Positions 21,601 through 36,600 of a DNA stretch of 64,000 nucleotides are shown in pieces. Each line of letters opens with the position of its first letter. Position 1 is the stretch's first letter. The notes under the pieces are model-generated. The model did not search any database and had not been told where the DNA came from. It worked only from the letters and a program-made list of their open reading frames with translations. A program made the position numbers and the translations under genes. The stretch covers positions 191,507,518 through 191,571,517 of the forward strand of contig CM054112.1 in NCBI GenBank assembly GCA_028673005.1, given 5' to 3'. The DNA comes from Tanypteryx hageni (taxonomy: Eukaryota; Arthropoda; Insecta; Odonata; Petaluridae).

Positions 21601-24600
21601 TTTCTGCCCTTAGCGTTCGAAGTGGACAAGTGAGAAATGTTGAGTCTGCCCGAGTTTCAATGCCTGGACAAATAAAAAAGTAAGTCCTTTTAATAAATCA
21701 TCATTAAATAATTTAATCTTTCAGATTTGGCATAAAATTTTCATTTTGTCATTGTATATGTGCTATGAACTTTTCAGAAAAGGATCATATTTTTTGCTTT
21801 CTTCATATGCAGTATAAAGAATTGTTTTCATGAAAAAATCTAATTCGAGATTTCAATAGATACACATTTTAAGGTTCACTGTGTACCTTTTTAATATTTT
21901 CTCAATGATGTCTATGTGTATAGGAATTTTGTGTGTGCCAAAACTCAGAAATTACTAATCAAATTAACACTAAACTTTATAATTTAAAGTTTAATTAGAA
22001 AATCAGTCTGATTAAATTTTGGCTAAAATTGATCAACCAGAAGTGGTTTATTATTGACATTTTTCCATTTTTTGCCAAAATATCTCAGAACTTTATTAAT
22101 ATAAATATTTGTCATTATCAGAGTTGTAGACAATATAAATTTCTAAAAATTTTATTTGAACATTTTTTCATAGAATGAATTGTTTCAATTATCTGTCTGA
22201 ATTCATGTCCAGTACATTGACATCACTAGGTGACAGCTTTGTTTCTGTTGCTATGATAAAATTTTAGAATTGTTGATAGTGGCATCAGGACTGCTAATTG
22301 TAATTTTAATCATGATCAAAATTATCCCAACAACATCTAGCATCATATTTTGTGAACAATTTTTTTTGTAAATATTGACAGCTATGCTAGTGCCGCCAGT
22401 GGCAATTTTTATCACACGTAAATAGTTTGTTATCTCTAGCAACTAATAACAATTTTGTTTACTTTTGTTTTATGAAAGGTTATTCAAAGTATTTTTCATT
22501 GTGAAAATTATTCACAATCATAATTGCCGATAGTTATTCTTGAGCATGCTGTTGTGGAGAGCCATAATTACTATGGCAAATATTCATTACTCCATATAAA
22601 ATCATGTGCTGGATGTATCAGATTTTTTGTTTGAAATAATATACATTTTTATTCATATTTAAATTTCATGACATGGGAATTTGTCATTAAGAATAGTTTA
22701 AAGCTTTACTTAAACATTGAGTCAATTTCTTAATGTTTACTTGCTTTAATCTTTATTGGACTAAAGGGAACTTAGTGTGCATCAAATGTAGGTCCAAGGG
22801 AATAATGGGAATGTAAGGTCCCAGGAGTTTTGTATTAGTGTATTTCCCAGTTCTCACAAAAGTTCTGTAGTGGAATGAATCATGATATTGTTGGTATCGT
22901 TCAAATAGTAAACAATATCCAAGTGGGAATACCCTTGTTCTTTTCTTCTCACAAAGGTGAATTTGTTTTCACCATAAGCATTCAGTCCTTTCTTAGCTTC
23001 TGTAAAAGAAAGAAGGTCAGTCTCCTACATGGGATGAGCATCTTGATTCAGTGTGTATTTTTGCATAATACTTAAATATTTTTGGTTAAATGCTGTAATC
23101 GTAAAAACCTATGATTGTTTATGTTTTCCACTCAATCTGTAAAGATGTGACAATAGTGTAAAACCCTTTTGCTTTAGCCCTTCATGAGTGAAATTTCCAT
23201 AATGGAAAACTAAGAGAGAAAGTTATGGAAAAGAAATTGATAGCAATTCAGACACATATGAAACAGACACAGGTGATGATGGGAAAGAAGATGATGAGGA
23301 CTGTTATTCTAAAGCTGTACTCACTATAAACTGGCTTCAGTGAGCAAAGAATAGTACTTTCAAGAGTAAGTGCCCCTTCACCAAAGATGACAGAGGCAAA
23401 ACAGGAAGGAGGCATCAAATATTAAGTGCAGCACTAAACCCATAACAGTTTTTTTTACTGTTTTTCTCGCAAATTATTCCTCTGCTGGTGGAGGAGACAA
23501 ACAGATACTACTGGTAATTTTCCAATGACAAGGACATAGGACTGTCTCCCCTTCCCGATGTAACAAATTCTGAAATATTGATGTTTTTGGCAGTAATAAT
23601 ACAAATGGGACATGACATACATGACTTGTTGAAAGATTACTGGTCAAGATAGAGTAATTTCATGCACCATTTTACAGTAACACCATGAATCATGCGTGAT
23701 TTTTTCACATTCTTTTATTTTTTCACTTTACTGACAATAATAATGAACCTGGCAAGAGCAACAAAAACTACAATCGACTTTGGAAGATAAGAAATATTTT
23801 TGACTTACTGAATGATGTCTTTGCCTTTACAGACCTTCTTAACATCTAACATTCAACAAAATAATTGTTCTTTTTAAGGATAATTTTAACCATATATTCC
23901 TAAAAACATTAGCGATTTGGTATCAATATTTACAAATTGTGTGACTCTTCAGGATATACATGACATGACTGTTTACTTCAGCAAAGACAGACAAGTAGCA
24001 ATATGACAGCCGCATAGGCAACTGTCAATCGTTTGACTCAAAGAACAGTAGGTGTTGGACACAAATTGTTTATGTTTAGCTTTTTTCTTCATTTGAATTA
24101 TTTGACATGCTAAAAAACAAGAAAATATACAGTTGTGGTACAGTGAGACCAAATAGAAAGGGAATGGGGAAGGACCTATTGAACAAAAAAATAAACTTAG
24201 ACATGGTGACATAAAGATCAAATTAATGATTTAAATATACTTCTTACTTTGTATACTTTCTTTACTTTAAGTAAATGTTAAAATAATATTTTAATAAATT
24301 TGTTATTGTTTTCTTTAATATTAACATTTAAAAATTTAAGAATTTCGAAATAAAAGTTAAATCATCAAATTGAAAGGCGGAAAATTGCCAGCTATATATG
24401 TAAGTAGTCATTTTAAGTTTCGTTATTCATCAAAAATATCTTGGAAAAATAAACCTCAATTTTAAAAAAAATTAACCAAATTCCACCAAGTAATAATTTC
24501 AAGCATTGATATTCATTGAAAATCTCTCGAGGAAAATAAACTTCGGTTTAAATCGTCCATTTAAAAAAATAAATGTTGAATTCTACCAAACCTAATTATA

Positions 24601-27600
24601 ATAAACATATGGGTCATGTAGCTAAATCAAACAGAATGGCAAACAGCTATTCTATCAGTCAGCATTCATGCAAGTTAACAAAAAAATGTTTTTCCACCTT
24701 CTGCACCTCACAATATTGAATAGTTGGGTCCTTTTGTCTACTTCTGGTGGCAATTTGTCTCACTGTAATTTCCAAAATTTATTAGAAGCTGCTGGAATGG
24801 AACCATGTAAATGAAACAACTTCCTAGGAAGGCCATCCCCTAAATCTGAAAACGTAGGTTGCCTTGAAGCAAAAAATCATCAACATTTGCCTGCAAAAGG
24901 GACAAAGGCAAGATGCTGCATGTGCTCAGCATGTGGGGTAGAGAGACGCCCAGTCTTCCAATGTTATAAGTGCAATGTAGGCTTATGTATATACCCTTGC
25001 TTTGCTGGTTATCACATGAAGACCCATTTTTAATTATACTGATTGCTTTTTGACTCAAATTTAGTAGATGTGTAACCAAAAAATTAAGAGCTAATTAAGT
25101 ATAGTGAACTATAAGTTAATTTTTTATAAGGAGTTTTTATTTTATTGACGTTATTTTTATAAAAATAGAAGTTTACAAAAATGTATGGCACTAGTCTAAT
25201 AACCGGGTAAAGGTCAAGAGAGCGACAGTAGTGCTGTCAATGATGAGATATGGTACTAATATAGAAATGGCATTACTACGGAGCATGGGCAGTAGCGCCA
25301 TAAAAGGTGATTAAGTGAGGGGACATTAAACTACAACCTCGTACATAGTTCACTTGCAGTTACTCAGCGTTCTTGCAGAAACCTCACACTAGCTTCTTCT
25401 CCGACTGACAGTTTGTGATAATTTAGGGGATGCAACCCGAGGGGGAGAATACAGTGAACGTGGAAAGGAAACGAACCAACTCAACCCAGGGGGCCAAGGA
25501 TGTTGTTATGCCTTAGTAGTACCATTTCTCGCCACTTCCTTACCATCGAAAACACTACTGTCGCTGTCTTGATCTTCACTCGCTTTTGTTTCAAATTTTT
25601 ATCTTTGTAAATAAGAAAATAAAATGCAAGTAAATGAAAGTTTGCAGAGTTGAATTTAAATCTCCATGAAAAACTCAATCCGCCAGCACCTACATTTGGA
25701 TTTAAATGCGGTAAGATAAAGTTTAAAGTAAACCTAATGATGAAAAATATAATATACATTTTTCACTTAACTACGAATAATAAGAAATGGAGAAATTTAT
25801 ATAAAATTAGGATATCTATGTATTTAAGTAATGATCTACTTACTATCTGATTATTTTGATGTATTTTTTATTTTGGTGTCTTTTTTGTTGGGAATGGTTA
25901 TGTTGGAGCATTTGATAAAATATTTAATTTACTTCAGTTGATGTTAAATATACAAACTAGATAGTGTGTTGAATTCTTAATCTTTCATTTCTAATTAGGT
26001 GTACTATCAAAGCTAAATGTAAGGAAATCTTAACCTTAAAGTTGTGGCTCACTCAACGCCTGTGTCACACTATTTTAAATGTCAAAAAGAATTTGGCCAA
26101 CTAATGGAAAAAGGAGAATTTAATTCCCACAGCTTAAAGGTTAATGATGTTGTTTATTCAATTCCAATTAAGTTTTTGGTAATTTTTATAATGCATAGAT
26201 GTTATTTGCTCTACTAAAAAAATTTAACTATGTAACTTTAAAATGATTTTTATGCAAGTTTATAAAATTCATAAATATATTTATATAGATTAGATAACTA
26301 ATCTGTTTTTCTGAAAAGCTTTATGATTTATTTCACAAAATTTTATTTATTTAGTAATATGATTAAAATTATTGTTTCAGCATCTGCACAGGCCTTACAG
26401 CTACAAATGATGTTGATGTACTACAGAATGAATCTTGCAACGCAGAGACCAGTACTAATGAACCTGTATCTTCAGGATTAAATATTGCTGAAAGCCGAAG
26501 GGATGATGCTATCTCAGAAGAAGAGGAATTGGAAGGAGTTGATTTCAAGAACCAGGATATCTTTAAAAAGCCATTGGTTAGCCCAGTATCTTGATGAATC
26601 TGTGATGAAGTGAGTGTGTAGCAATATGCACACTTCACTTTATAGGTTTTTGTTCTTTGATATCTTTTATAAATACATTTGGCAATATTGCAAGTGATGT
26701 TTTATCAATAATTAAGGAAAATATTCAAATTAAGGAAAAAAAGCCAAATTTTATCTAAAAATGTTTAGCATTGCATTAAAAATAGATTTATCCAGCCATC
26801 ATATATAAAAATCATTTCTGTTACAATGCCTTCTCTTATAGCATAGCTGCAATACCCCATGTTCAAACAATGGCTATGCCTGGAGAATTGACTTGGCTCG
26901 GACAGAAACCTTTTGGCCGGGATGGTTCAAGGGATTGTCCTCAGCATTCCTTGTCCTCCCTGTGCCAAAACTCTTGCTTTTGGCTGGAATTGACCGCCTT
27001 GATAAAGCTCTAACTGTTGGGCAGATGCAAGGTAATAAATATTTTGTAACTCTGGCAAAATGAATTTTTGAGATTGTGATATTTAACATACCATATTTAC
27101 CCGAATCCAAGACAAGGTTTTTTCCAAATTTCAACTTGCAAAAATCGAGGGTTGTCTTAAATTTGAGTACAAAGCAGGGTTACATGTTTAATCAATGTTT
27201 TTTAAACAAATTAAACATAAGATAAAATAATAGTATCTACAGAAATTTTTCATTCCAATCTTACGATCCAGATTTCAATTAATATACAATAGTAATTTTT
27301 AAAAATACATTTTAAAAATTGTTTTTCTTTCTCAAACAAAAATTTACAACAAACCATTTCAATGAAGGAATGAACTATACCCATACTGACTATAAGTGTT
27401 CAAAATATACACCGAATAGGAGCAGATGACATTCAGTAAACAATTAGTTAGTGAACAATTCCCAAAAGTGAACTTAACTTCCATTCTTTATTGGCTTATA
27501 GCATTTCTTAGATGTAAAAACAAATGATGGCGTAATTCATTGGGATTCCGTCATCCAACAGCTCTAAGCCATAACTTCTCTAATTGTAATTTTGTCTTAT

Positions 27601-30600
27601 ATTCCTTTTTCAATATGTCACCCTCAACTTTAAAATGGCTGATCATATAGAGATAAGAGGTACTACAGCAAAGGGAAACATATCAAAAGGCAGGGCGGCT
27701 TGATGGCGGTGTCAACGGTGCAACTGCACCGGGTCCCGCACTTACAGAGGCTCCGCACTCTCAAAAAATATTTGCTGTGCTTGTAAAGTACATACATTTA
27801 AAAAGTCGGAAAAAATATTGAACACTGTCATAGTGAGAGAGTCGTCCTAATTTATATGAATTTAGTATTAAAAATAATTAGCATGCGCACACTTTGAACC
27901 GGGCCCTGTGATTTTCATAGCTCTTTGAAAAGGAATTAGGCATAGTTTTGATGCCAATTTTACACTGATAGTGATAAAGAACACAGAAAAAATTAATAAC
28001 TGTGAAGGCAGTTGAAAATTCAATCTCACTGACGCAGCTGTTCGTAGATGAAAACTCTTAAAACAGGGACTTGATAGTGCTAAATCTAGACAGAAATCAT
28101 TCAGTGGTCCAAAATGTGGTCACTTTCATAATTTAGAAAACAAGTAGTTGAGTTTGAGTGTACTCAGAGATAGTATGTTAAACGATTAAACTCAGATCTG
28201 CAACATACCAGAAATCCTGTAATAAATAATAACTCCCAGTTTTTTTGGTCATTTTGTCACACTGTAACATTCCACACACCCTCCCCTTAATAATCAGCAC
28301 CCAATACCACCAATAGGTGCCCAATTTCATGAGATATGTAGTAAACAAAAAATTGTTTCATACAAAATTTGTAGAGAATATTCTCTACAGCTTGTGCAAA
28401 AACAAAGATCTACATTAATGAAGCCTTATAAGAGACATTTGAGAAAATGAAAAAATGGTAAAAATGATAGGAGTGAACCTCCACTTCTGGTGGACTAATT
28501 TTAACCAATAACTAATCAGCTCTTTTTCTTATAATAAAAATGATAAATATTAAATTTAATGATGATCCAGTAATTAGTAGAGCACCTACAAAAATGTGTG
28601 GAGAAAGTATAAATTGCTCCAAGGAGCATTATAACGAATCAGTGTTCTACGGGGCATTGTTAAATGGGGTATTACTGTAATTTAATGGGTTTATAGTCTG
28701 AGAAGTAATAGTGAATGGATTTAAGAAGTGCTACTTATCCAATGATAAGGATGGAAGTAAAGATGATGTTTTGTGGGAATCTATGGACAAAGTTAGGAGT
28801 GATAAAGATAGGGAGAGTGAGGACAGTAGTGAAGCGAGTATAGAGAGTGATGATGATCAATATAATACAAAGACCTATGATAGTCAATAAAATTATGGGA
28901 CCCAATAAAATTTCTGCTAGTTTTATAACTTTTAATTTTTGCAGGATTCATATATAATTAGGCCATAAAATGTTTTTCTGTTATGACAGTCTACTAAAAG
29001 AGGTATCGTCTTAGATTCAGGGTCGTACTGAATTCAAATAAATATGGTTATTACCATCACCAAAATATTTTGTTGCTGAAATTCATTGTATTAGTTACTA
29101 GCTAATTATTGCACGTTCGTTTTGTGGTGGCCATCAGCGACATGTGAGAGGGGAAGGGAAAGACTTGAGAGGGGAACCTTTAAGGGGAAAGTCTACATCA
29201 TAGCCATGCGCAGTAGCACATTTTGGGTTCAGAATAATAGTTCGGAGAATAGGTTGTGCAGCTTTTGCCCACAGCTAAACATGGCCTCCCCAATAGGCAG
29301 TCCCGCCTCAAGGATGGACTCGTTCTTCCATGAGAGTGCCTTCTGCGCAGCGCCACCACTAAATGAACATACTATACCTGGGCTTTTCCCCATGTTTACA
29401 GTTTCGAATTTTTCTTGTTCATTTCACTCACTAATATTTTCGTTCAAACTCAAGGTACTCTCAAGATAAGTGCCAAATTTCCTGCTTAATTGGTATGAAC
29501 AAATTAAATATAGATTCAAATTTGATATTTTGCTAAGAATATTTAGTAAGTTGTGTAGTTTTACAAAAAATTAACACAGGCCTCTAGTGAGGTAATATAT
29601 GGAAATGAGCTTCACAGCACAAATAAAATGGTAAAAGATAAAAATCTCCAAATGCCATACAACACTCTAGTGAGGGTATGATTTTAATGGCACCTCCCTC
29701 TCTAAAAAATCAAAATTCTGGCCCAGAGGTGCACATTCTCAAGTTCTCTTTAGTTTATATACCAAGTTTTAAGCCTCTAAGTTTCTTGGTTTTCGAGAAA
29801 AGCTGTAGGGTATGTTTTGTATAGCACCCCACTCCCTTCCCAAAAATCTAAATTCTGGGCCTGATGTGCACATCCTCAAGGTCTCTTTAGTAAATGCAGG
29901 GCCGGCCTGAGCTATGGTCGAGCCAGGCAGATGCCCGGGATGCCAAAGTCTTGAGGGTGCTATCCTGACCAACTATCTATACATTACTTGCAAGTGAAAA
30001 AAATCTTTTATTCCAATTTACTAGCATAATTACCCATCAAATATGATGGGTATGCGAGAATTAAGTACTAAGTTAAAATTGAAATAAAAATTAATGAAAC
30101 TAACTTTTAAATACACTAGAAATTAAGCAATAAATATAAAATTCACACAATTGAATGTTACAGAGAGTAAAAATAATTTTGGGCGAATATAAATCATATG
30201 ACAAATAAATACATTATGCTATACAATTCTTATATGCCCAAAATTATTTTTAATTTATAAAACTTTTATATATCTCATATTAAAGCATTCAAATCACGCT
30301 TTCCTTATGCAAATAGTATAAGAATTAAGGCGACAATACAATCTCGAGGTTTAACAATGACATGGTTGGAAAGGCAACATATCGTTAAAAAGCTTAAATT
30401 TTTTCAATAAATATGATTGAAACATAGAACTTGAGCGATATTTTATTGTAGGCAAAATGTTATCTTATGGGAAATGGAATCTCCCTCCCCTCCTCCTCGC
30501 AAAAATCAAAATTCTTGCTCCAAGATGCACATCGTCATGGTCCCATTAGTAATTATATATACCAAGTTTAAAGTCTCTAAGTTTCTTGGTTTTCGATATA

Positions 30601-33600
30601 TGCTGTCCACACACACTTTAGATTATAGAAAATATGGCATCCTGTATATCTTCAATTAATTATCATTTAAAATATTGAAATTATAGGTTTTTGAGACAGT
30701 AATATATTATTCTAAGAAATGTATTTTTATGTAAATATTATTTACGCAATTATATTCGTATATTAACCCGAAAGGAAGCGGACTTTAAATTTAAAATAAC
30801 CACAATAAAAAACAATGTCTATTCAGCAAAGAACTTTGTAATACCAATTTTTAAAATTGCATATGGTGGTAACTTAGTGCCATCAAATACTACTGTCAGC
30901 ATTACAATAATGTGCATTTTTTCATTTCCCGAAGTTTTTATGATGTTTTAGTGTCTTTTTTGTTAACTGATTGATTGGCATGTTGAAATAAATAGGTGTC
31001 TCATCTTTACCCATTTGGCTCAGAAGGTAATAATGAATTGCTTCTTTAAAGTGACAACTTCATCCTTGTAGTCAGAAGGTAAACGTTGGTAAAGAGAAGT
31101 ATTTCGTCTCAGGCAAAAACCATTATGATGCATCATCCATATGCACCAGCCATTACTAGCCTTGAATTCTTGCTGTGGGATGTTTAGTGATTGTGCTAAT
31201 TCATGAACTTTCACTTTAATGATTTCCTGCTACACTGGCTTTCCGTCTGTTCTTTGAGTACACACAGATTTTACAGTTTTTATGCGTTCTTTGCACAAAG
31301 TGCACGAAGTGAACGCATACAGGGGAGGTCGTTTCCGTCCGTCCGTCCGCGTGTTAAAACTTGGAAATCGCTGGACGTATTATGATGAAATTTGGTATTG
31401 GGGAGTTTTGCTCAAGTTGGTCAACCGATTCCAATTTTGGTTAAAATCAGACAACAATACGACCACTTTACATGGCCTACATGTAGTTAACAATGTTCCT
31501 TTGTTTCAACTTGGGAACCGCTTGACGTATTTTAATAAAATTTCGTATTTGGAGGTTTTACTAAAATTGGTCAACCAATTCCAATTTTGGTTAAAATCGG
31601 ATAACATTGACGACCACTTTACATAAAGACCTACTTGTAGTTTACAATGTTCCTTTGTTTCAACTTGGGAACCACTGGATGTATTTTGATGAAATTTGGT
31701 ATTGGGGAGTTTTGCTAAAATTAATTGACCGATTCCAGTTATTGTTAAAATTGGACAACAATTACGACCACTTTACGTGATCTACATGTACTTAACAATG
31801 TTCCTTTGTTTCAACTCAGGAACTGCTTGACGTATTTTAATAAAATTTCGTATTGGGAGGTTTAACTAAAATTGGTCAACCGATTCCAATTTTGGTTAAA
31901 ATCGGACAACAATGACGACCGCTTTACATGAAGACCTACATGTATTTTACAACGTGCCTCTTTTTCAACTCGGAAACAGCTGAACGTATTTTGATAAAAT
32001 TTCGTATTGGGTAGTTTTGTTAAAATTAATTTACCGATTCCAATTTTGGTTAAAATCGGACAACAATTACGACTACTTCACATGAAAACCTACATGTATT
32101 TTACAACGCACCTTGCTTGCTTCTCGTTAAATTCTCATCTGAGCGAAAAATATTGAGAACATTGTGAAATCTCAAAGAATGCATTTGGAAACTCTGTGTA
32201 CTCCGACATGGAGTACACCTTTCCAATCTTGTTTCTTCTAATTCATGAAATCGACCTTGCTTGCGTCTACTAAATGATTTCCGTATTGAGTTAGCAACTT
32301 CAAGTTTCTGTTTTGCTTGCTTCCACCTTCACACATTTGCCTCCGTCACATTGTTTCCTCCTGGCCTCACAATTGTTAGCTTTTTCAGCGTAATGCACCA
32401 CCATTAGCATAAAAATTCTATCAAAACAATCTTATACCATGTGATACACTCCCTTTTACAGAGTTGCATTTCTTCTCTACAGTTATTGTTTCAGTCCTAA
32501 GATTTAGGCTAACTTATTTAAAATAGCTAACAATAATAACTAGTCCTCACTTCATATTAAAACTTAGTGAAGTTAGTACCAATTGCATAGTGATTATGCT
32601 CTTCAAACTGCAGGTATACTTGTTGACTGCTACTTGCACACCAATTGAAAAGTAACATATGTTTAAATTGTTAGAAGACATGCATAAAATGCCGGCAAAC
32701 TTAGAGCAGCCATTTTCAACACTGTATGTATCAAATCTCCTATCCATCCGATTACATATTCTGATAGGTTTGTCGGCACTCCCCTTCCACCAGTATCTAC
32801 AAGGTGGAAAGTCATCCATTTGCACATTGTGAACTTCAAGAATATGAGAAAATGTATTGCATTAATAAATGAAATGTAATGTATTGTGTATGTATAAATA
32901 GATGCATTTTCGTAGACATAGAATCTGAGTCAGGGTGCTCTGTGCTGTGTTTAAAACTTTGTACTAGATTTTAAGATGATCCCTATTTTTTTGCCAGAAT
33001 ATTTGCAAAAAACCTTGTCTTCCTTTCAGGTTAATATGGTATATGAAGAATAGTTTTGTTCAGCCTAAAACTATATTCCAATATTTCTTTTAATACATTA
33101 TCATATTTAAGAAATGAAACAATTTACCTATAGTTTTTTCAGTTTCCAATATCACAGTACAAATGATAGCTCAATAAGAAACTATTTGGAATTTTCACTA
33201 CTGAATTCACTATTCTAATAGCTTGTTTAAATGAAAATCTTAAAGGTTGAGTGTAGTGAATATAAATGTAGTTTTATTTTAGCAATAAAAACAGTTCAAG
33301 ACATAGACCTTAGTACAGCATTAATACAAAATAGCAATGTAAATAAAGTAATCCATGGATCACCATAAATATTTAATTAATCTTGAAAAATAAATTATGC
33401 AATTATTATGCTTTGATAATTTTAAATTTACTTACATAATCTTGCAAACTGATTGTTTTGCAGAACTAAACACAGTACAGAAATACAGTAGGAAATAAAA
33501 TAAACAACTTATTGGTTGGGAATATTTTTAAAACAGGAGAAACATTCTGCCATGACCGGGAATTGAACCCGGGTCTTCCACTTGCCGGGCGGATATTCTA

Positions 33601-36600
33601 CCACTGAACTATCGTAGCAGATTAATTCTCTTATTTCTGAACGTGGATGTTTTCTTAGTTGGGGCCGTGCTAGCCAAGCTAGTTTCAACCAGTCCCAACA
33701 GATGTCCTCCAAGAGATACATCGAAGAAAACTCCTCCCTCTCAAATGGTGAGATTGCCTTATCTAGAAATTGATGGAATAAAGTGATCTTAAGATCCTAT
33801 GCAGACAGGCATAAGCTGTAAATTTGGGAATAATTTTGAAACGAGAAAAATTCCACCATGACCGGGATTCGAATGCAGGTTTTCCTGTGATCTGCATTCA
33901 AGAACGGGAGAATTAATCCACTATGATAGTTTGGTGGTAGAATATCCGCCTGGCAACTGGAAGACCTGGGTTCAATTCCTGGTCATGGCAGATTTTTTCT
34001 CCAGTTTCAAATATATTCCCAACTTAACAGCTTATGCCTGTCTTCATAGGATCTTAAGATCAATTTATTCCATCAATTTCCAACTTAATGGTTGTTATGC
34101 AAACAAACAAAAAAAAATTGTCTACAGCAATTGAAAAACCAAGTTACAGTGTATATTTCCCATAATAGCATTGAAGAAAATTTCAATGATTACTTGTTGC
34201 AGGCAGTCCCCTAAAAAGCATGTCGAATGAAGGGACAAACATTAAGGATCCCTCAGAAAGTAATGCCCCCTATTTTTTTCTCGGCCAAAATATATTGTAG
34301 TTAAAATGACACCAATAAAACTAGTAGACATATTGGTAACATGTAAATTATTTTTCTTCCTTCTTGCCTCAGTGGTTTTATACCTTCAAGAAAAAAGCAA
34401 GTATTCCTGCCTTGCCTCTTGAAGCCACTTTTTCATCTCCTCAAATATTTCCTCCTCCTCCATAAATTTTCTGCCATGCATGGCATCTTTCAGGGCTCTG
34501 AAAAGATGGTTGTCTGAATGAGCAAGATGTACTGTGGATGAGACAGCTCAGTTTACTGCAGTTTAGTGATTGCTCTGTACAAATTGGGTTTTGTGTTTTA
34601 TTGTCAGTTGCTTAAGAACCCATCTCACGCACACCATGAATCTTTAATAACCCAGACAATCATAAAAATGGAATTAATGCTTTCTTTGCATATTTCCTAA
34701 TTGCTGATTAACACTTTGTCTTCGGGAAACGTAGTACTACGTGTTTCACCGCCCGACCATTGTAGTCAGGACACATATTAATACTTATTTTGCCTGCGCG
34801 TAAGGAAACGCATCACTACGTTTTTCACAGCTGCCCTGTTGAGTGCAGCACACGTTGTACTGTTTATTTGGGTATCCTTGTAGGCATTGTTGGCTACTGC
34901 CGCCTTACAAATCAGTGTAACTATTATAGCTGGACTGTGAGATATGATAAAGGAAATGCTTCAAGCGTTAGTTCTTCACGTATAGTCTCTCATTTGTAGG
35001 GTTACCAGACGTCTGGTTTTTCCCGGACATGGTCCTCCTTTTTAGGGTGTCCAGGTACGTCCGGGCGGGATTTTAACACCTGTCCGGAATTTGAATATTT
35101 CCTTCTATTGTACGTTTTTTAAGTTATTTACGTTAATTTTTGGGAAATATGAAACCTGTCTTCGGACAGCAGCATGATGATGATGATTGCAGCGTGTGAT
35201 TTTAACGTTTTATCTTTTATGTTAAATATCATTTTTGACGCTTTACTCGATCATTTTGCTTTCAATTTGTAAATAAGTCGTTCTGCAAACCGCGGTAATA
35301 ATATAATGTGTCATATTATTATTCCTTAATAATCAGTTTAACTTTTATTTCCAAGTTAATTAATAAACTTAGATTTAGAGTTTATATTTTTGTATATATT
35401 ATTCAATAGTAGATAGCTCGATCACTTTGGCTCTGATTACTCAGTGGTGGAAAACTCCTTCAGCCAAAAAATTATAGGAAAATCCCTATGCATTTCACCC
35501 ACCAAGTGGGCATCCTCAGGGGAGAACCTGACCTGGCAGTGAACAGGGTTCATTATTCAAGACGTATAAAAAGTTGTATATTCCTATATATTTAGTCTGC
35601 ATCGTCAGAATATTGTTTCAGATAACAAGTCATAATAACGCATGCAATTATAAATATTGTTGCATTTTGTTTTTATGCATAAATGTTTAAGTAATAAAAA
35701 CATTTACGTTTGAAAATTAACTTTAATAATATTTAATTATATTTCCTTTATTGATATAACACCACAGTACAATTTTTGTGCTTAAAAAGATAAATTTTAA
35801 AAGTCCGGGTTTTGTCCGGATTTTTGTGTTCTTGTTGTCCGGGAAGTAAGATTAAAAATATGGTAACCCTACTCATTTGTATCTTTTTGAGCGTTACAAT
35901 ACTGTGACCAGTTTCTATGGTAGAGGCTTACAAAACGTTTTTATGTGTAATTATGACTGCATTAGGATTGCATTTTCAATAAAATTATAACAAAAATAAA
36001 ATATACGGATTGTACTTTTGTACTTACCATATAACTGTAAATAAATTTAAATTTGATGAAACTGTGTTATAATATAGATTGTAATCAGTACCCATTTCAA
36101 ATTTGACTTGAAAATATTGAGTACTTGGGAAATTACAATAGTTTAAGTATAATTATACATTAGAATGCATATAATAAACAAATGCTCGCTACAGAGAAGA
36201 GGCTGCACGATAATATGCCCGACGGTCAAGTGTTAATCATGTCATCAAGGCATTACACGATGTTGGCAGTGATTGATGTGGCAGGGTGATCAGAGCACAG
36301 TTCATTGAGATGATCAGATTTTCTGTCTTTACTCGCTTTGACTAGCATCTAACAGTGCTCCTGTCAACACTATCATTTCTGTAGATAAGCGCAAGGGGCC
36401 CCCAAATGTTTAGCGCCAGGGGCTCCAGGAGGCATAAATCTGCCACTGCATATTTTTGTATGTTTTATGATTGAACTTACATTCGCAGAGCATGAAAGTA
36501 AAAGAATTATGTTTTGGTAATATTTTTTAACATATTTCTGCAAATGTTTTTGTTTACCTAAACTTGGTTGATCATTGGTTAGCAACCGGGCCATTTCTAG

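Noticed and set aside
25200..25560. GC-richer patch considered as an LTR or promoter
   Set aside because: No terminal repeat partner, primer site or coding exon was found.
31282..31626. 114-codon open frame
   Set aside because: It spans tandem repeat units and repeats with them, so it is non-coding.
34790..34999. 69-codon frame
   Set aside because: It lies within the TTAA-flanked nonautonomous element and has no protein motif.
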